Under the pieces are notes generated by a model. It did no database searches. It was not told the origin of the DNA and was given only the letters and a program-made list of their open reading frames with translations. Below are positions 26,474 through 34,971 of a DNA stretch of 64,000 nt, piece after piece; position 1 is the stretch's first letter, and each line of letters starts with the position of its first letter. The stretch spans positions 1 through 64,000 of the forward strand of contig CAVUPF010000004.1 in assembly GCA_963743285.1 (NCBI GenBank), in the 5' to 3' direction. The stretch comes from CAVUPF01 sp963743285 (GTDB lineage Bacteria; Actinomycetota; Thermoleophilia; Solirubrobacterales; 70-9). The position numbers and the translations under genes were made by a program.

Positions 26474-27016
26474 CTAGAGGACGAAGGGAATGAGCATCTT
26501 CGTGCTCGCCCGGTACGTCGGATACGCGGTCGGGAAGGTCGCGGTGAGGTTCCTCTCCTCCACGGATGCGCAGTGGTAGAAGTACACACCCAGGATCGCG
26601 GCGATGATCAGGCCGATCAGGTTGGTCACCAGCGCGGTCCCAAGCAGCCCGGCCAGCAGTCCCGAGTAGATCGGGTGACGCACCAGTCGGTAGGGGCCCG
26701 AGGTAATCAGCTCCGGCTCGTCCTTCTGGCTCATCGGCATCCCCCAGTTGCGCCCGAGTTGGATGCGAGCCCAGACCGCCAGCACTATCCCCGCAGCGAA
26801 CACCACGGATCCGATCGCCCCGAGCACCGGGCTGTGGACGGCCAGGCTCCCGCCGCGGAAGACGCGCACCAGCACGATGACCGACAGGGCGGCCAAACCA
26901 TTCAGAGGGGTCCGGCGCCTGCTGCCCCTACCCTCCTTCACGCCGAAGGCGGACACCAGCCAGTAGACCCAGAAGACGATCCAGGCAATGACCACGGCGG
27001 TCTTGAGCGCGGGCAT
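26474..27016 (-). CDS. isoprenylcysteine carboxyl methyltransferase-like membrane protein
   Basis: A 180-aa membrane protein with about four to five helices. The SAM-binding signature of the ICMT/phospholipid methyltransferase family is present (SGPYRLVRHPIYSGLLAG, about 113-130), followed by EERNLTATFPTAYPTY near the C-terminus. Bacterial members methylate lipids or unknown small substrates; the substrate here is unknown. The frame is open to 27328, but the upstream part has no membrane or family sequence; the ATG at 27016 gives the natural N-terminus. It lies between two tRNA-Gly-like scars and may have come in with an element. Confidence 0.83.
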   Translation of the reverse strand: MPALKTAVVIAWIVFWVYWLVSAFGVKEGRGSRRRTPLNGLAALSVIVLVRVFRGGSLAVHSPVLGAIGSVVFAAGIVLAVWARIQLGRNWGMPMSQKDEPELITSGPYRLVRHPIYSGLLAGLLGTALVTNLIGLIIAAILGVYFYHCASVEERNLTATFPTAYPTYRASTKMLIPFVL

Positions 27017-27326
27017 CTCGGTCGACGACCTTACGACGATCGAGGGGACGCCCGCCAGCCCGAGGCCAAGGCGAAACGCCCTGACCAATGGATCGCCGGG
27101 GCGGCCTCCTTTGGTGGTCGTGTGGCCGAATGGACCGCGGGAGATTGTCGGGGCCAAGCGAGTGGTCGGGTTAGTTGTCAAGGACGGTCGGGTCGAGCTT
27201 GGCGATTCGCTCCATCGATGGGGGAGAAATAGAGCGAGACCCGGCGGGCGACGGTTTGAGTCGAGCACCAAATCCCATTCGGCGATGACGATCCCGAGCG
27301 TGCCGATCCCAGGCCCCACCCGGGTC

Positions 27327-27563
27327 ACTCAGGCCCGGGTGGATGCCGTGGCCAAGCTCCTGCTCCTCGACGATCCCCTGTAGGAGCGCGGTGAGGCGCT
27401 CTCTATCGGCCGCGCTCATACCCCGTGTCAGCTGTTCTTCGTGTTCGAAGGCAACCTTGCGGCGCTTACCGAGACTGGACGTCGAGAAGGCGGCGGTCGA
27501 GGTCTCCGACTGAGAGAGGGGCGACCGCCTGTTCAGCGCGCCAAAAACAGTCAAAACGTGCAA
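27327..27563 (-). pseudogene. MarR-family regulator remnant
   Basis: The frame contains QLTRGMSAADRERLTALLQ and then EEQELGHGIHPGL, the dimerisation-helix end of MarR regulators. The DNA-binding winged helix is not present in any frame upstream, where residues 1-40 look unrelated. It is a 3' fragment, on the same strand as the methyltransferase and inside the same scar-bounded segment. Confidence 0.55.
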
Positions 27564-27645
27564 CTCGACTCTCAGTCATGAGAGTCTGAAGGTGGCTCTG
27601 TAAAGCCATCTGCATCGACTCGACTTCATTATATTTTCAGGCGCG

Positions 27646-27692
27646 CTTGCCATGGAGAAGGTCGTGGGTTCGAGTCCTATCAGTCGCTTTCG
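27646..27692 (+). other. tRNA-Gly(GCC)-like 3' half, copy 2 (attachment-site scar)
   Basis: The anticodon loop CTTGCCA carries GCC, followed by variable AAGGTC, T-arm GTGGG-TTCGAGT-CCTAT and CAGTCGC. It ends 14 bases before the 3' end of the large membrane protein gene. With copy 1 it bounds a 1.26-kb segment. No complete tRNA-Gly is in the window. Confidence 0.65.
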
Positions 27693-27705
27693 TCGAGGAG
27701 TCCAC

Positions 27706-29907
27706 TTACGGGCAGGAATGAGGATTCAGCGAACCCTCGACCCGGTAGGCATAGACCGTCTGCGGGTAGGCGTGCTCGGTGCGGATCCTCCTCAGCGCTG
27801 GATCTCCGCGCACCCATTCACGGATCGGAAAGCGCTTGCGTTGGGGCGAGTTGTCCCCGAACTCGGTCATTACGAGGTAGTCGTAGTGGCCGCGATCGAT
27901 CAAGGTGCGAAACGCGGTGCAGCTCGGCGCCACCCGGTAGGCGGCGTGTGGGCCTTGCTCTCCGATGTACTGCACCCAGTTCGAGGAATCGTCGCCCGCG
28001 AAGATGCCCTGGTCGAAGAATAGCTCGCCGCCACCGGCCAAAGCGATCCGCTGGTCGTGCAGATTGCGCGCCCAGACGAAGATCTTGACTGGCCCTTCCC
28101 CCTCTAGTGCACGTAACGTCTTGATTGTGTAGTGACTACGCAAGTAGCGGACCTGCTCTGCTCGGCCAAGGGCCACTGCGGGCACAAGCATCGAGACTGC
28201 CACTAGCATCGCGAGTGGCCGGCTGAGTCCCTTTGCTGACCGAAGCCAGCCGGCGGCGGCCGGTGTGAGGACCAGCGCCAGCGGGATGAACAGTGCTCCG
28301 GCGAGGAAGCGCGCTTCCCAAATGCCGGTCGAGGCGACCGTGAGGGCGAAGACGACGCTGAGGAAGGCGAGCGTCGCCCCGATTCGCCTGGTGCTTCCGC
28401 GCAGCGGTTGGGCCAGCGGAAACAATGCCAGCGCCAACACGATTCCGGGTAGCAGGTAGCGCGTGTTGGTGAGAAAGCCATGAGGTTGCCCCGCCGCGCC
28501 TGCTGCAGTGAGCGGTGTGAAGATATAGACGACCGCGGTGACGAGGGCGGCGAAGCCGAGCGCCTTAAAGATTGGATCGCGTAGCCGGACGATGGCCCAG
28601 ATCGCCGCAGCAAGAGCCATCGCGAGGACTAGCGGATAGAGCAACCCCAGTGCCTCCCGTAGCTTGGGCAGGAACCAGATCCGGTCAACGCGGGCGTCGA
28701 ACAGGTAGTGCGCGACGCTGTACGGAGCGCGCGGGTAAATCTGCATCTGGTTGGGGTGAGGGAGGTGGATCGGCCCGATGCTGTGCAGCTGAGGGATTGG
28801 ATTCCCGCTGTGAGCGAGGTTGCGCAGGTACCAGTATCCGCCGGTCAACAGCTCCGCGCCGAGCAGGGTCGCCACGTCGGCCGCCCGATTTCCGCGCCTT
28901 CGCAGGACGATCGCGACGAGAGCGACCAGCGTCGCGGCCGCGACTGGCGCGAGTATCGTCAACTTCACTGAGACAGCTAGCCCGCCAGCCAGCCCGGCGA
29001 GGGCCAATGGGCCGCGGCCGCCGGCTCGATACCCATCGGCAAGTAAGGCGGCGAAGGCAATCAGCAGCGCGATCCCCATTGCGTCATTGCGTGCCTCTCC
29101 TGCCTGTGTCAGGAGCAACACCCCCGAATCGAGGGCGATCGCGGCGGCGACCAACGTCGCCGGCCCGACCCCGAACGGTCTGCCGATGCAGTATGCGGCT
29201 AGCAATCCGAGCGCCAGCCAGCCGATGTTGATCAGCGGCGAGAGCCAGTCGCTCTTGAAGATGATGATGCCGACCGAGCCCAACAGCTCTGAGCTGGCCG
29301 GATAGAACCATGCGGCGAGCGCCAGCGGATCGGTGAAGAGCAGGCCCCAGGTCGAGTGCGACTCGGCGAAGCGCACTGAGAATGGCAGGTGATACCAGGT
29401 CGAGTCGCCGCTGAAGATGCCGCGGCCCAGATCGTGCTGGGAGGGAAAGCTCCACTCGCCGACAGCTACCGCGGCGACGATCGTCGCCAGCACCAGGGCC
29501 CAGGCGGGAACGGGTGGGGGTTGCTGCGCTGGCGCGGTGATTCTTGGCGCCATTAGTCGGCCGACTCCGGCCGCGGTGAGGCCGACCATTACGCATGAGG
29601 TGACCATCCAGCCCTCACGCAGCAGCCCGAAGCTGCCGATCAGCTGCAGCGTGACGATCAACATCGATAGCGCCAGCACTATCTCGGCCAGACGAGCCAG
29701 CGCGCCCGTGTAGGAGGGCGCGATCCAGCGCCGCAGCCAGTACGCGCCGAGTCCCAGCGCGGCCAGCATAGCTCCGAGCAACCCGACGCCCGCCAGGTAG
29801 CTGTCGAGGCTTGGCCTCACGGCTGCCGCATGTAGGGCCTGCCGCGCATCGCGAGAAATGCTAGCTCCGGTGGAGCGTCGCCGGGGATGAGGCGTCTGCG
29901 ACTTCAA
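27706..29907 (-). CDS. large multi-TM membrane protein, GT-C glycosyltransferase-like
   Basis: A 733-aa protein with about 12-14 membrane helices and a soluble C-terminal domain (about 600-733). The first extramembrane loop has GRGIFSGDSTWYHLPFSVRF, with an acidic residue and aromatic context similar to loop 1 of GT-C transferases that use lipid-linked sugars, such as the PMT/ArnT group. The C-terminal part contains KIFVWARNLHDQRIALAGG. It is probably a cell-envelope glycan transferase; donor and acceptor are unknown. The start is a TTG without a clear ribosome site, so the N-terminus is uncertain. It abuts a half-tRNA-Gly scar, like the similar gene at 51331, which abuts a tRNA-Val scar. Confidence 0.7.
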   Translation of the reverse strand: MKSQTPHPRRRSTGASISRDARQALHAAAVRPSLDSYLAGVGLLGAMLAALGLGAYWLRRWIAPSYTGALARLAEIVLALSMLIVTLQLIGSFGLLREGWMVTSCVMVGLTAAGVGRLMAPRITAPAQQPPPVPAWALVLATIVAAVAVGEWSFPSQHDLGRGIFSGDSTWYHLPFSVRFAESHSTWGLLFTDPLALAAWFYPASSELLGSVGIIIFKSDWLSPLINIGWLALGLLAAYCIGRPFGVGPATLVAAAIALDSGVLLLTQAGEARNDAMGIALLIAFAALLADGYRAGGRGPLALAGLAGGLAVSVKLTILAPVAAATLVALVAIVLRRRGNRAADVATLLGAELLTGGYWYLRNLAHSGNPIPQLHSIGPIHLPHPNQMQIYPRAPYSVAHYLFDARVDRIWFLPKLREALGLLYPLVLAMALAAAIWAIVRLRDPIFKALGFAALVTAVVYIFTPLTAAGAAGQPHGFLTNTRYLLPGIVLALALFPLAQPLRGSTRRIGATLAFLSVVFALTVASTGIWEARFLAGALFIPLALVLTPAAAGWLRSAKGLSRPLAMLVAVSMLVPAVALGRAEQVRYLRSHYTIKTLRALEGEGPVKIFVWARNLHDQRIALAGGGELFFDQGIFAGDDSSNWVQYIGEQGPHAAYRVAPSCTAFRTLIDRGHYDYLVMTEFGDNSPQRKRFPIREWVRGDPALRRIRTEHAYPQTVYAYRVEGSLNPHSCP

Positions 29908-30281
29908 TGAAGGAATGTGTCGCTGCGTTGCTCAATTGGCCGTCACGATGTCCCTGCTCGGTGGCGTAGGGGATAGGACTGCCAGCGCTTCTATGTCGAT
30001 TCCTGCAGTTTGGATCTGCTGCCACGATCAAGACTGCTCGGGCTCCCTGATCGCGCTCGCGGCGCCGAAGTTGGGGATCAGGTCGGCCAGCAGGGCGATG
30101 CTGTCGCTAGTGGGTCTCCAGGAACGTTTCGCGTGTCTGCATTGGAGAGTCCAACGGCCACAACCCTCCCGCGAGCGCTTGACGCCTCGTCGATCGTGGG
30201 CTTGCCCGCGGCCGTTACGGCGACGGTCGCCCTCATGCCGAAGCGATGGTGCAACGGCAACGGGTATTCTATGACAGCACT
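29908..30281. other. divergent intergenic region
   Basis: About 370 bases between the leftward membrane protein and the rightward DUF2630 gene. No gene or RNA is seen. A TATTCT element near 30265 could be the -10 box of the DUF2630 gene. Confidence 0.4.
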
Positions 30282-30524
30282 ATGGACGACCGACAAGTCC
30301 TCAATCGCATCGACGAGCTGGTACAGGAGGAGGAGGACCTCCTCGGCCGGCACGAGGGCAAAGGCTTGAGCAAAGAGGAGCACGCCCGTCTAACCGAGCT
30401 CAAAGTCCAACTTGACGAGGCATGGGACTTCTTGCGCCAACGCCGCGCCCTCCGCCAGTACGGCTTCGACCCAGAGGACGCCAGCCTCCGTGGCCCGGGC
30501 ACGGTTGAGAGTTACGAGGCCTGA
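30282..30524 (+). CDS. DUF2630 family protein
   Basis: An 80-aa soluble helical protein. It begins MDDRQVLNRIDELVQEEEDL and continues GLSKEEHARLTELKVQLDEA, the DUF2630 pattern (short, acidic, two helices, then DFLRQRRALRQYG). The ATG at 30282 matches the family start; the frame is open to 30246. The function is unknown. It lies 29 bases before tRNA-Cys and marks the left edge of the accessory zone. Confidence 0.8.
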   Translation: MDDRQVLNRIDELVQEEEDLLGRHEGKGLSKEEHARLTELKVQLDEAWDFLRQRRALRQYGFDPEDASLRGPGTVESYEA

Positions 30525-30553
30525 GGCCCCCGCTACGCTTCACCTCGACTCTC

Positions 30554-30624
30554 GGCGCCTTGGCGGAGTGGCTACGCAGCGGCCTGCAAAGCCGTTTAGA
30601 CCGGTTCGATTCCGGTAGGCGCCT
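30554..30624 (+). tRNA. tRNA-Cys (anticodon GCA)
   Basis: A complete cloverleaf: acceptor GGCGCCT pairs with AGGCGCC, anticodon stem GCGGC/GCCGT with loop CTGCAAA (GCA at 30586-30588), and T-arm ACCGG-TTCGATT-CCGGT. The 3' CCA is not encoded. Its 3' half recurs at 35049 and 38404, so this gene is the attachment site of at least two integrated elements. Confidence 0.95.
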
Positions 30625-30730
30625 TTCGCTCTGGCAAGCGATATCTGGCTTGTTAGAGCGGTCTGCGGGGCCTTTTCGAGCCGCTTCCTCGTTCGGCTGA
30701 TTCCGGTTGTAACCGACTATTTTCGTGTCT

Positions 30731-30751
30731 GACTGGCGCACGACTGGCGCA
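30731..30751 (+). repeat. direct repeat GACTGGCGCA, two copies
   Basis: Identical ten-base copies at 30731-30740 and 30742-30751, just inside the left end of the first tRNA-Cys element. The core ACTGGCG is repeated three times at the other end (34975, 34984, 34996). Such spaced repeats are typical arm-type sites for tyrosine recombinases. Confidence 0.6.
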
Positions 30752-30920
30752 TGAGAGGTGCACGCTTCAACCGGATTCGGGCGCCGAACCTCGGTTCTGA
30801 CATGGCGATCTCCCGCCCCTCAATCAACTACATAGAGGTACGCCGCCTCACGCTCCTCGCCAAGCTGTCCGGGGCCTTCGAGGGCGCGAGCTGCGCAACT
30901 CGCGGCGTGGCCGATGCGGC

Positions 30921-31266
30921 CTACCTCTTGGGTGGCTTGACCTTCATGAATTGAAATGCAAAGAACGCCAGCATGAGCGCAACCCAGACGCACAAAATGA
31001 CTATTCCCGGCGTCCCTCCCCAACCATTGCCGCCATGCACGCCGGGTTGTTTCTGCATCGACAAAAAAGGCGGCAAACCCAACGCCGACTCCAAGCAGCA
31101 CACTGAGACCGGCCCTGGTGCGGACAGCTCTAGGGCTCATTCCCTCTGCCCACGGCATCCTGATGCCCGTGATCAGGTAGAACAGTCCTTGACCCACAAG
31201 AAGAACCGCGAAGACAGACGCCCCGACTTCCCATACGTGCTGCGCAATGTACGCAAGTGGCACCAT
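30921..31266 (-). pseudogene. frameshifted small membrane protein
   Basis: The ATG at 31266 begins MVPLAYIAQHVWEVGASVFA with two hydrophobic helices (to GVGVGFAAFF). A second frame continues QKQPGVHGGNGWGG and then GIVILCVWVALMLAFFAFQF before a stop at 30921. The frames meet at a run of six T (six A on the + strand, 31063-31068); removing one base would join them into a protein of about 115 residues with three helices. This is either a slippage mutation, a sequencing error or a +1 recoding site. The family is not recognised. Confidence 0.6.
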
Positions 31267-31421
31267 GGCTAAACATCGGCTGGGAATTGAAGTTGCGTGA
31301 GGGCAGCGGGAAGCCCGAGTTTCCCCAATCGATGCCAAACCCTCCTAGGAATGGACGCAGCCCTTGCACGGTATCGGGATCGAGTCGATCGACTCGCCCG
31401 CCTGGCTCTAAACTTTGGTCG

Positions 31422-31676
31422 ATGTCCACTCCCGACCGCGTAATCCACGTCACTCCTGATGCCTATGACCGCCTAGCTCATGAGGCTGGGCGGCGCGGCG
31501 TGCCGCCGGATGCTCTCGCCGATCAGCTGCTCGCAGCGGAGCTTGCGCCGGTGAAAGGTGATCTAGAGGCCATCCTGGGCGACCTAGCCGAGATTCGCGG
31601 TCGCGTACGGGGGAGCGTCGATGCGGTCGCTGTCGTCCGTGAGGGTCGCGAAGAGCTTGAGCGCCGCGGACTTTGA
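31422..31676 (+). CDS. VapB-type antitoxin
   Basis: An 84-aa protein beginning MSTPDRVIHVTPDAYDRLAH, a ribbon-helix-helix-like N-terminal DNA-binding region, followed by a charged helical tail (GDLEAILGDLAEIRGRVRGS) that would wrap the toxin. The ATG gives the natural start inside a longer frame. It overlaps the downstream PIN-domain gene by four bases (TTGA), the standard VapBC layout. It should bind its own promoter and neutralise the toxin. The partner is truncated, so the module is probably inactive as a toxin system. Confidence 0.7.
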   Translation: MSTPDRVIHVTPDAYDRLAHEAGRRGVPPDALADQLLAAELAPVKGDLEAILGDLAEIRGRVRGSVDAVAVVREGREELERRGL

Positions 31677-31951
31677 CGGTCGTTCTCGACGCGAATATCG
31701 TCGTGGCGCTTGTCCTTGACGCCGAGCTGGCGGAGGTCATCGAACGAAAGCTCCGCGAATGGGAAGAGGCAGACGAGGATCTGCACGCTCCCTCGCTGTT
31801 TCGCTACGAGGTCGCGAGCGGGCTGACCCGCAGCATCGTGGCTGGCGCAATCGATGAAGCCGACGCCGAGACTGCGTGGGAGCGGATCCTGACAATCCCA
31901 ATCATCCGGTGGTCTCTCAGTTTGAATTCTCCGACCCATCCTCCGTTTTAA
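31673..31951 (+). pseudogene. VapC PIN-domain toxin, C-terminally truncated
   Basis: A 92-aa frame starting MTVVLDANIVVALVLDAELA with the first catalytic Asp, then LHAPSLFRYEVASGLTR with the conserved Glu. The family continues to about 130 residues with further catalytic Asp residues; here it breaks after about residue 80 (ILTIPIIRW) into unrelated sequence. With the last acidic residues missing, RNase activity is not expected. Confidence 0.7.
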
Positions 31952-31958
31952 TCCTCTC

Positions 31959-32096
31959 GTGGAGCCGAGCGGCAAACGAAATGACACCGCCCGTAGACTG
32001 CTGAGGAGGTTCGCGGTCTGGTTATTGGCGGGACTGATCGCAGTGGCGGTGCTGGCATTGATAGCCCTGCTCGTAATCGCCAGCACCGGTGGCTGA
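31959..32096 (+). CDS. possible small single-TM protein (45 aa)
   Basis: A GTG-initiated frame right after the truncated VapC. The product has a basic N-terminus and one strong membrane helix (VWLLAGLIAVAVLALIALLV), ending IASTGG. There is no ribosome-binding site and the family is not recognised. It could be real or a fragment. Confidence 0.3.
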   Translation: MEPSGKRNDTARRLLRRFAVWLLAGLIAVAVLALIALLVIASTGG

Positions 32097-32354
32097 CGTG
32101 GATCTCTTTAGGTTGCCCGAATTCCTCTCCGAATCCCTAATAGTTCGCCCGGAATCCGCCGTGAGCGCTTTTAAACTGCTTTTCGTGGTCTGAGTCGCGT
32201 AAGCCAGGGCGCAAGTCGCCCCGAAAGGAATGCATGTCCCACCCTTCCGCATCGGTCAAAAATGGGGTGGTTCAGTTCGGACTTCCGGACTCCTAAACCG
32301 CACATTGCGGGGAATCGAGTAGATAACCCCTCCCTCGCGCTGGTCGAAGCGCCA

Positions 32355-33132
32355 TTACTCCACCGCAATAAGACCGACCCGACGTTCGAGGTCGGACACT
32401 GCTACGTCGAACATCCGCCGTTGCCACCTTGACCCAGCCACAGATGCGGCTTGTCTCAGGGAGGGGAGAGCACGCTCATCAGCGATCTCAACGAGAGATC
32501 TTGCGGCAGTTTCGGCTAATGCGCGATCCGACAGCAGCTTCGAGAGTGGCTCCACGGCGGCACGCGACCGCAGATCCCCGAGCTCCATGGCGGCGTGGAC
32601 TCGCGTCTCTTTGTCGGAGTCCGAAAGAGCGCGGAGCAGGGGCAGCACCGCCGCCTCCTCACCCGTCCTGCGAAGGCCATATGCGGCCACTCTCCTCACC
32701 GATGCATCAGGGTCATGTTCGAGGAGCGGCGCCAGGATCGGAACTATCGCTGGATCTGTCGCGCCAAATCCCCTTGCGGCTTTACCGCCCGCCCGGTTTA
32801 GTGCTGGCGAGATACGTCGCCGCGTATTTTCGAAGGCGCCGAGATGATTTCGGATCGCCGAGATAACCCGCCAACGTCCCTATGTCGCCTTCGTCTCGAA
32901 GCCGCGCCAACTGCGCATGTCCGGGCTCTGAACTAAAGAGCGGCACGAGCAGTGTTTCGGCACGGCCACCGGATTCCTTGATCGCTTCCCCCCAGTCCAC
33001 CACCAGTCTGTTCCCCAGTCTCGGTAGTGGCCGAGCAGACTCGGAGGACCAGGAGGGCCATGTTGCCGTCGATTGGCGTTTTTTCCCAGGCCGACCTACC
33101 TGCGATTCAAGCACTGCCTTTCGGGTCGTCAA
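32355..33132 (-). pseudogene. HEAT-repeat protein, frameshifted
   Basis: The 3' frame (32355-32699) carries HEAT/PBS-lyase-type helix pairs: SVRRVAAYGLRRTGEEAAVL, ETRVHAAMELGDLRSRAAVE and ETAARSLVEIADERALPSL. The 5' frame (32782-33132) gives DEGDIGTLAGYLGDPKSSRR and stops at AATYLASTKPGGR. Between them a third-frame segment reads ARGFGATDPAIVPILAPLLE, so a single indel near 32790 separates the halves. Joined they would make a protein of about 250 residues. HEAT-repeat proteins are usually binding scaffolds. The upstream 40 residues look unrelated, so the 5' end may also be lost. Confidence 0.6.
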
Positions 33133-33267
33133 CCCCCTTCGGGGTCGGGCGCGAAGCGCCCTTGACGGCCAAGCGAAGGCGGTGCTATCGATGCGAGTAG
33201 GTCGGCATCCCCAGTTCCGTCAGTGCGGAAAAGGAGTAGACGAAACCGTAGACGAGACTATGGACCG

Positions 33268-33408
33268 CCCGTCTACCGCCTCGCCGCTTGCCAATGCGGT
33301 TTGGGCGGTCAGATCGCCGCCGACCCCACCCAACCACCATAGGTGGTCGGACGGGGTCGGCGGCTATGTCAATGAAGGAGTTAGGTAAGCGGCGAGGCGG
33401 TTGACGGG
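33268..33408. repeat. nested inverted repeats (141 bp)
   Basis: Outer arms 33268-33292 and 33384-33408 match over 25 bases with two differences (CCCGTCTACCGCCTCGCCGC and its complement). Inner arms 33316-33338 and 33342-33364 match over 23 bases with three differences around a three-base centre. There is no gene inside. The structure could be a decayed miniature transposable element, a recombination or replication site, or a structured RNA. Confidence 0.75.
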
Positions 33409-33607
33409 AAGGGAGAAAGGCCGGGGTTAGAGGTAAGGAATCGGAGACAAGATGAGACAGAAACATGAGTAGGAAGCGTGACGAGTGCGAATTGAGCTGG
33501 TGGTCTCGGAGGCGGGTAGCGAGGCAGGTAGGTGGAAGAGGCAGTCAGCTCGGGTGGAGTGGGACCAAATGGGCTCCTGCTGCGTCTTGAAGGCAGCATG
33601 AGAGAGA

Positions 33608-34024
33608 TTGCATCCCAGATCGGGAATGGTTCTACGCTCCACTCGGGACCACACAAGCGGGGTGGAGGGGCACTCACCGCGCGCGATAGCCGGCGCCTTG
33701 GGAGTGAGCGCGTCGCAGGTTCGGCGCGATCTGGAGAAGCTTCCCAAGCGCGGTAGTGGCGAGAAAGGCAGACCGCTGGAGCGGCTTCGGCTGCACCAGG
33801 CCCGCCATACCTATGCCTCGTTCATGATCGCCGCGGGGGTCAATGCCAAGGCACTGTCGACGTTTATGGGCCATTCCTCCATAAACGCGACCTTCGACCT
33901 CTACGGCCATCTCATGCCCGGCACGGAGGCCCAGGCGGCGACGTTGCTTGATGTCTACCTTGGAACCGAGGTCGAGGCCGGGGAGCGAGCAGCGCGTGAG
34001 GCGGAACCCCAGGTTGCCAAATAG
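33608..34024 (+). pseudogene. tyrosine recombinase (integrase) C-terminal remnant
   Basis: Residues about 58-118 carry the catalytic end of a phage-type integrase: RLRLHQARHTYASFMIAAGV (the HxxR motif), KALSTFMGHSSINATFDLYG (GH motif and tyrosine). The first catalytic Arg and the whole N-terminal core-binding part are missing. The N-terminal part has an unrelated helix-turn-helix-like stretch (SPRAIAGALGVSASQVRRDL), so the frame looks chimeric. It lies about 1 kb from the 35049 half-tRNA copy, where an element's integrase is expected. Confidence 0.75.
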
Positions 34025-34055
34025 CCTTCAATTTTAGCTTGAAAATTGAAGGCTA
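34022..34055. promoter_or_regulatory. perfect 14-bp inverted repeat upstream of the toxin-antitoxin pair
   Basis: TAGCCTTCAATTTT (34022-34035) and its exact complement (34042-34055) surround a six-base loop. It begins on the integrase stop codon and ends 19 bases before the antitoxin ATG. It is AT-rich in GC-rich surroundings. It could be the autoregulatory operator for the HTH antitoxin, a terminator for the integrase transcript, or both. Confidence 0.65.
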
Positions 34056-34073
34056 ACTCGGTAGCTTTATGCC

Positions 34074-34529
34074 ATGAATCCGACCCGTGAGCTGGATACA
34101 GCCGAGCGGATCGCACGCGATATCGACGACCTCGACGAGCTGGAGAACTCGCTCGGGCGCAACAAAGCCGCGCGCCTCAAAGTCGTGCGGCTCCGTCGCC
34201 GACGCCTGGCGGAGGCGCCCTCGGTGCGACTCTCGGTAGCCGGCAAGCTGCTCGGCCTCTCAATTCCCACGATTCGCACCTGGATCGACCGTGGGCTGCT
34301 GGAGGAGGCCGGCGGCTCTTCTCCGCGGCGGGTAACGCTCCGGAGCGTTCTGGAGGTTCGCCCACTCGTCCGCGAACTTCGCACGCTGGGGCGAGATCGC
34401 AACCTGCTTGATGCGATTCTCGCGCGAGTCGAAGACGAACGAGCCCTGTCCGATCACAAGCTGCGGCGCTCGCTCGATGAGATGCGAAGCGGGAAGTTGA
34501 TCGACATCACGCCCCGCAGCAGCGCGTGA
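34074..34529 (+). CDS. HTH-domain antitoxin (putative)
   Basis: A 151-aa protein. Residues 1-48 are charged and helical, and 51-77 form a MerR/excisionase-like helix-turn-helix (RLSVAGKLLGLSIPTIRTWI) followed by a wing-like segment (RRVTLRSVLEVRPLV). The C-terminal part (about 100-151) is helical. The stop overlaps the toxin-like gene as GTGA. A perfect palindrome 19 bases upstream is a good operator candidate. The antitoxin role is inferred from gene order, overlap and the RelE-like partner, not from close similarity to a named antitoxin that I recognise. Confidence 0.6.
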   Translation: MNPTRELDTAERIARDIDDLDELENSLGRNKAARLKVVRLRRRRLAEAPSVRLSVAGKLLGLSIPTIRTWIDRGLLEEAGGSSPRRVTLRSVLEVRPLVRELRTLGRDRNLLDAILARVEDERALSDHKLRRSLDEMRSGKLIDITPRSSA

Positions 34530-34963
34530 GCTTCAACGTCAGCATTACGGCGACGGGGCAGAGAAGTGTCGATGCATTGCGCGGCAAGGCCAGAAGGTCA
34601 TTCGACGCTGCCGTGGAGCGCTTGGCTTCGGAGGGTTGCAAGGCCGGCGCCTATCGGCTCACGGGCGAGGTCATCGAGCACATCTGCTCGGTGCAGCTCT
34701 ACGGGCGCCACCGCGCCCTTGTCTGTTTTCCCGATGATCAGAGCGTCGTAGTCCTCTTCGTTGGCGAGCACCTCCAGGACGATCCCGAGGCCGATGTCTA
34801 CCGAAGCCTCTACCGGCTACTGGAGTTGCCCGAACCGTCAACCAAACGCACGAAGCCTCCGTGCTGTGACGAGGCCGAAAAGGCGCCTGTCGACCCCGAG
34901 CTTCTAGATCGCTTCCAAGCCGGAGCCAGAACACTGACCAGCCGCCTTCGTCGGTCTATGTGA
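34526..34963 (+). CDS. RelE/ParE-superfamily-like toxin (putative)
   Basis: A 145-aa protein. The central part resembles RelE-like ribosome-dependent RNases: a helix pair (SFDAAVERLASEGCKAGAYR), then beta strands HICSVQLYGRHRALVCFPDD and QSVVVLFVGEHLQDDPEADV followed by YRSLYRLL. The C-terminal 45 residues extend beyond the usual domain of about 90-100 residues and contain a Cys pair (PPCCDEAEK). It starts at a GTG overlapping the antitoxin stop. It lies less than 90 bases from the second tRNA-Cys half copy, so it is the last gene of the element. Confidence 0.6.
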   Translation: MSFNVSITATGQRSVDALRGKARRSFDAAVERLASEGCKAGAYRLTGEVIEHICSVQLYGRHRALVCFPDDQSVVVLFVGEHLQDDPEADVYRSLYRLLELPEPSTKRTKPPCCDEAEKAPVDPELLDRFQAGARTLTSRLRRSM

Positions 34964-34971
34964 TGTGGCAC

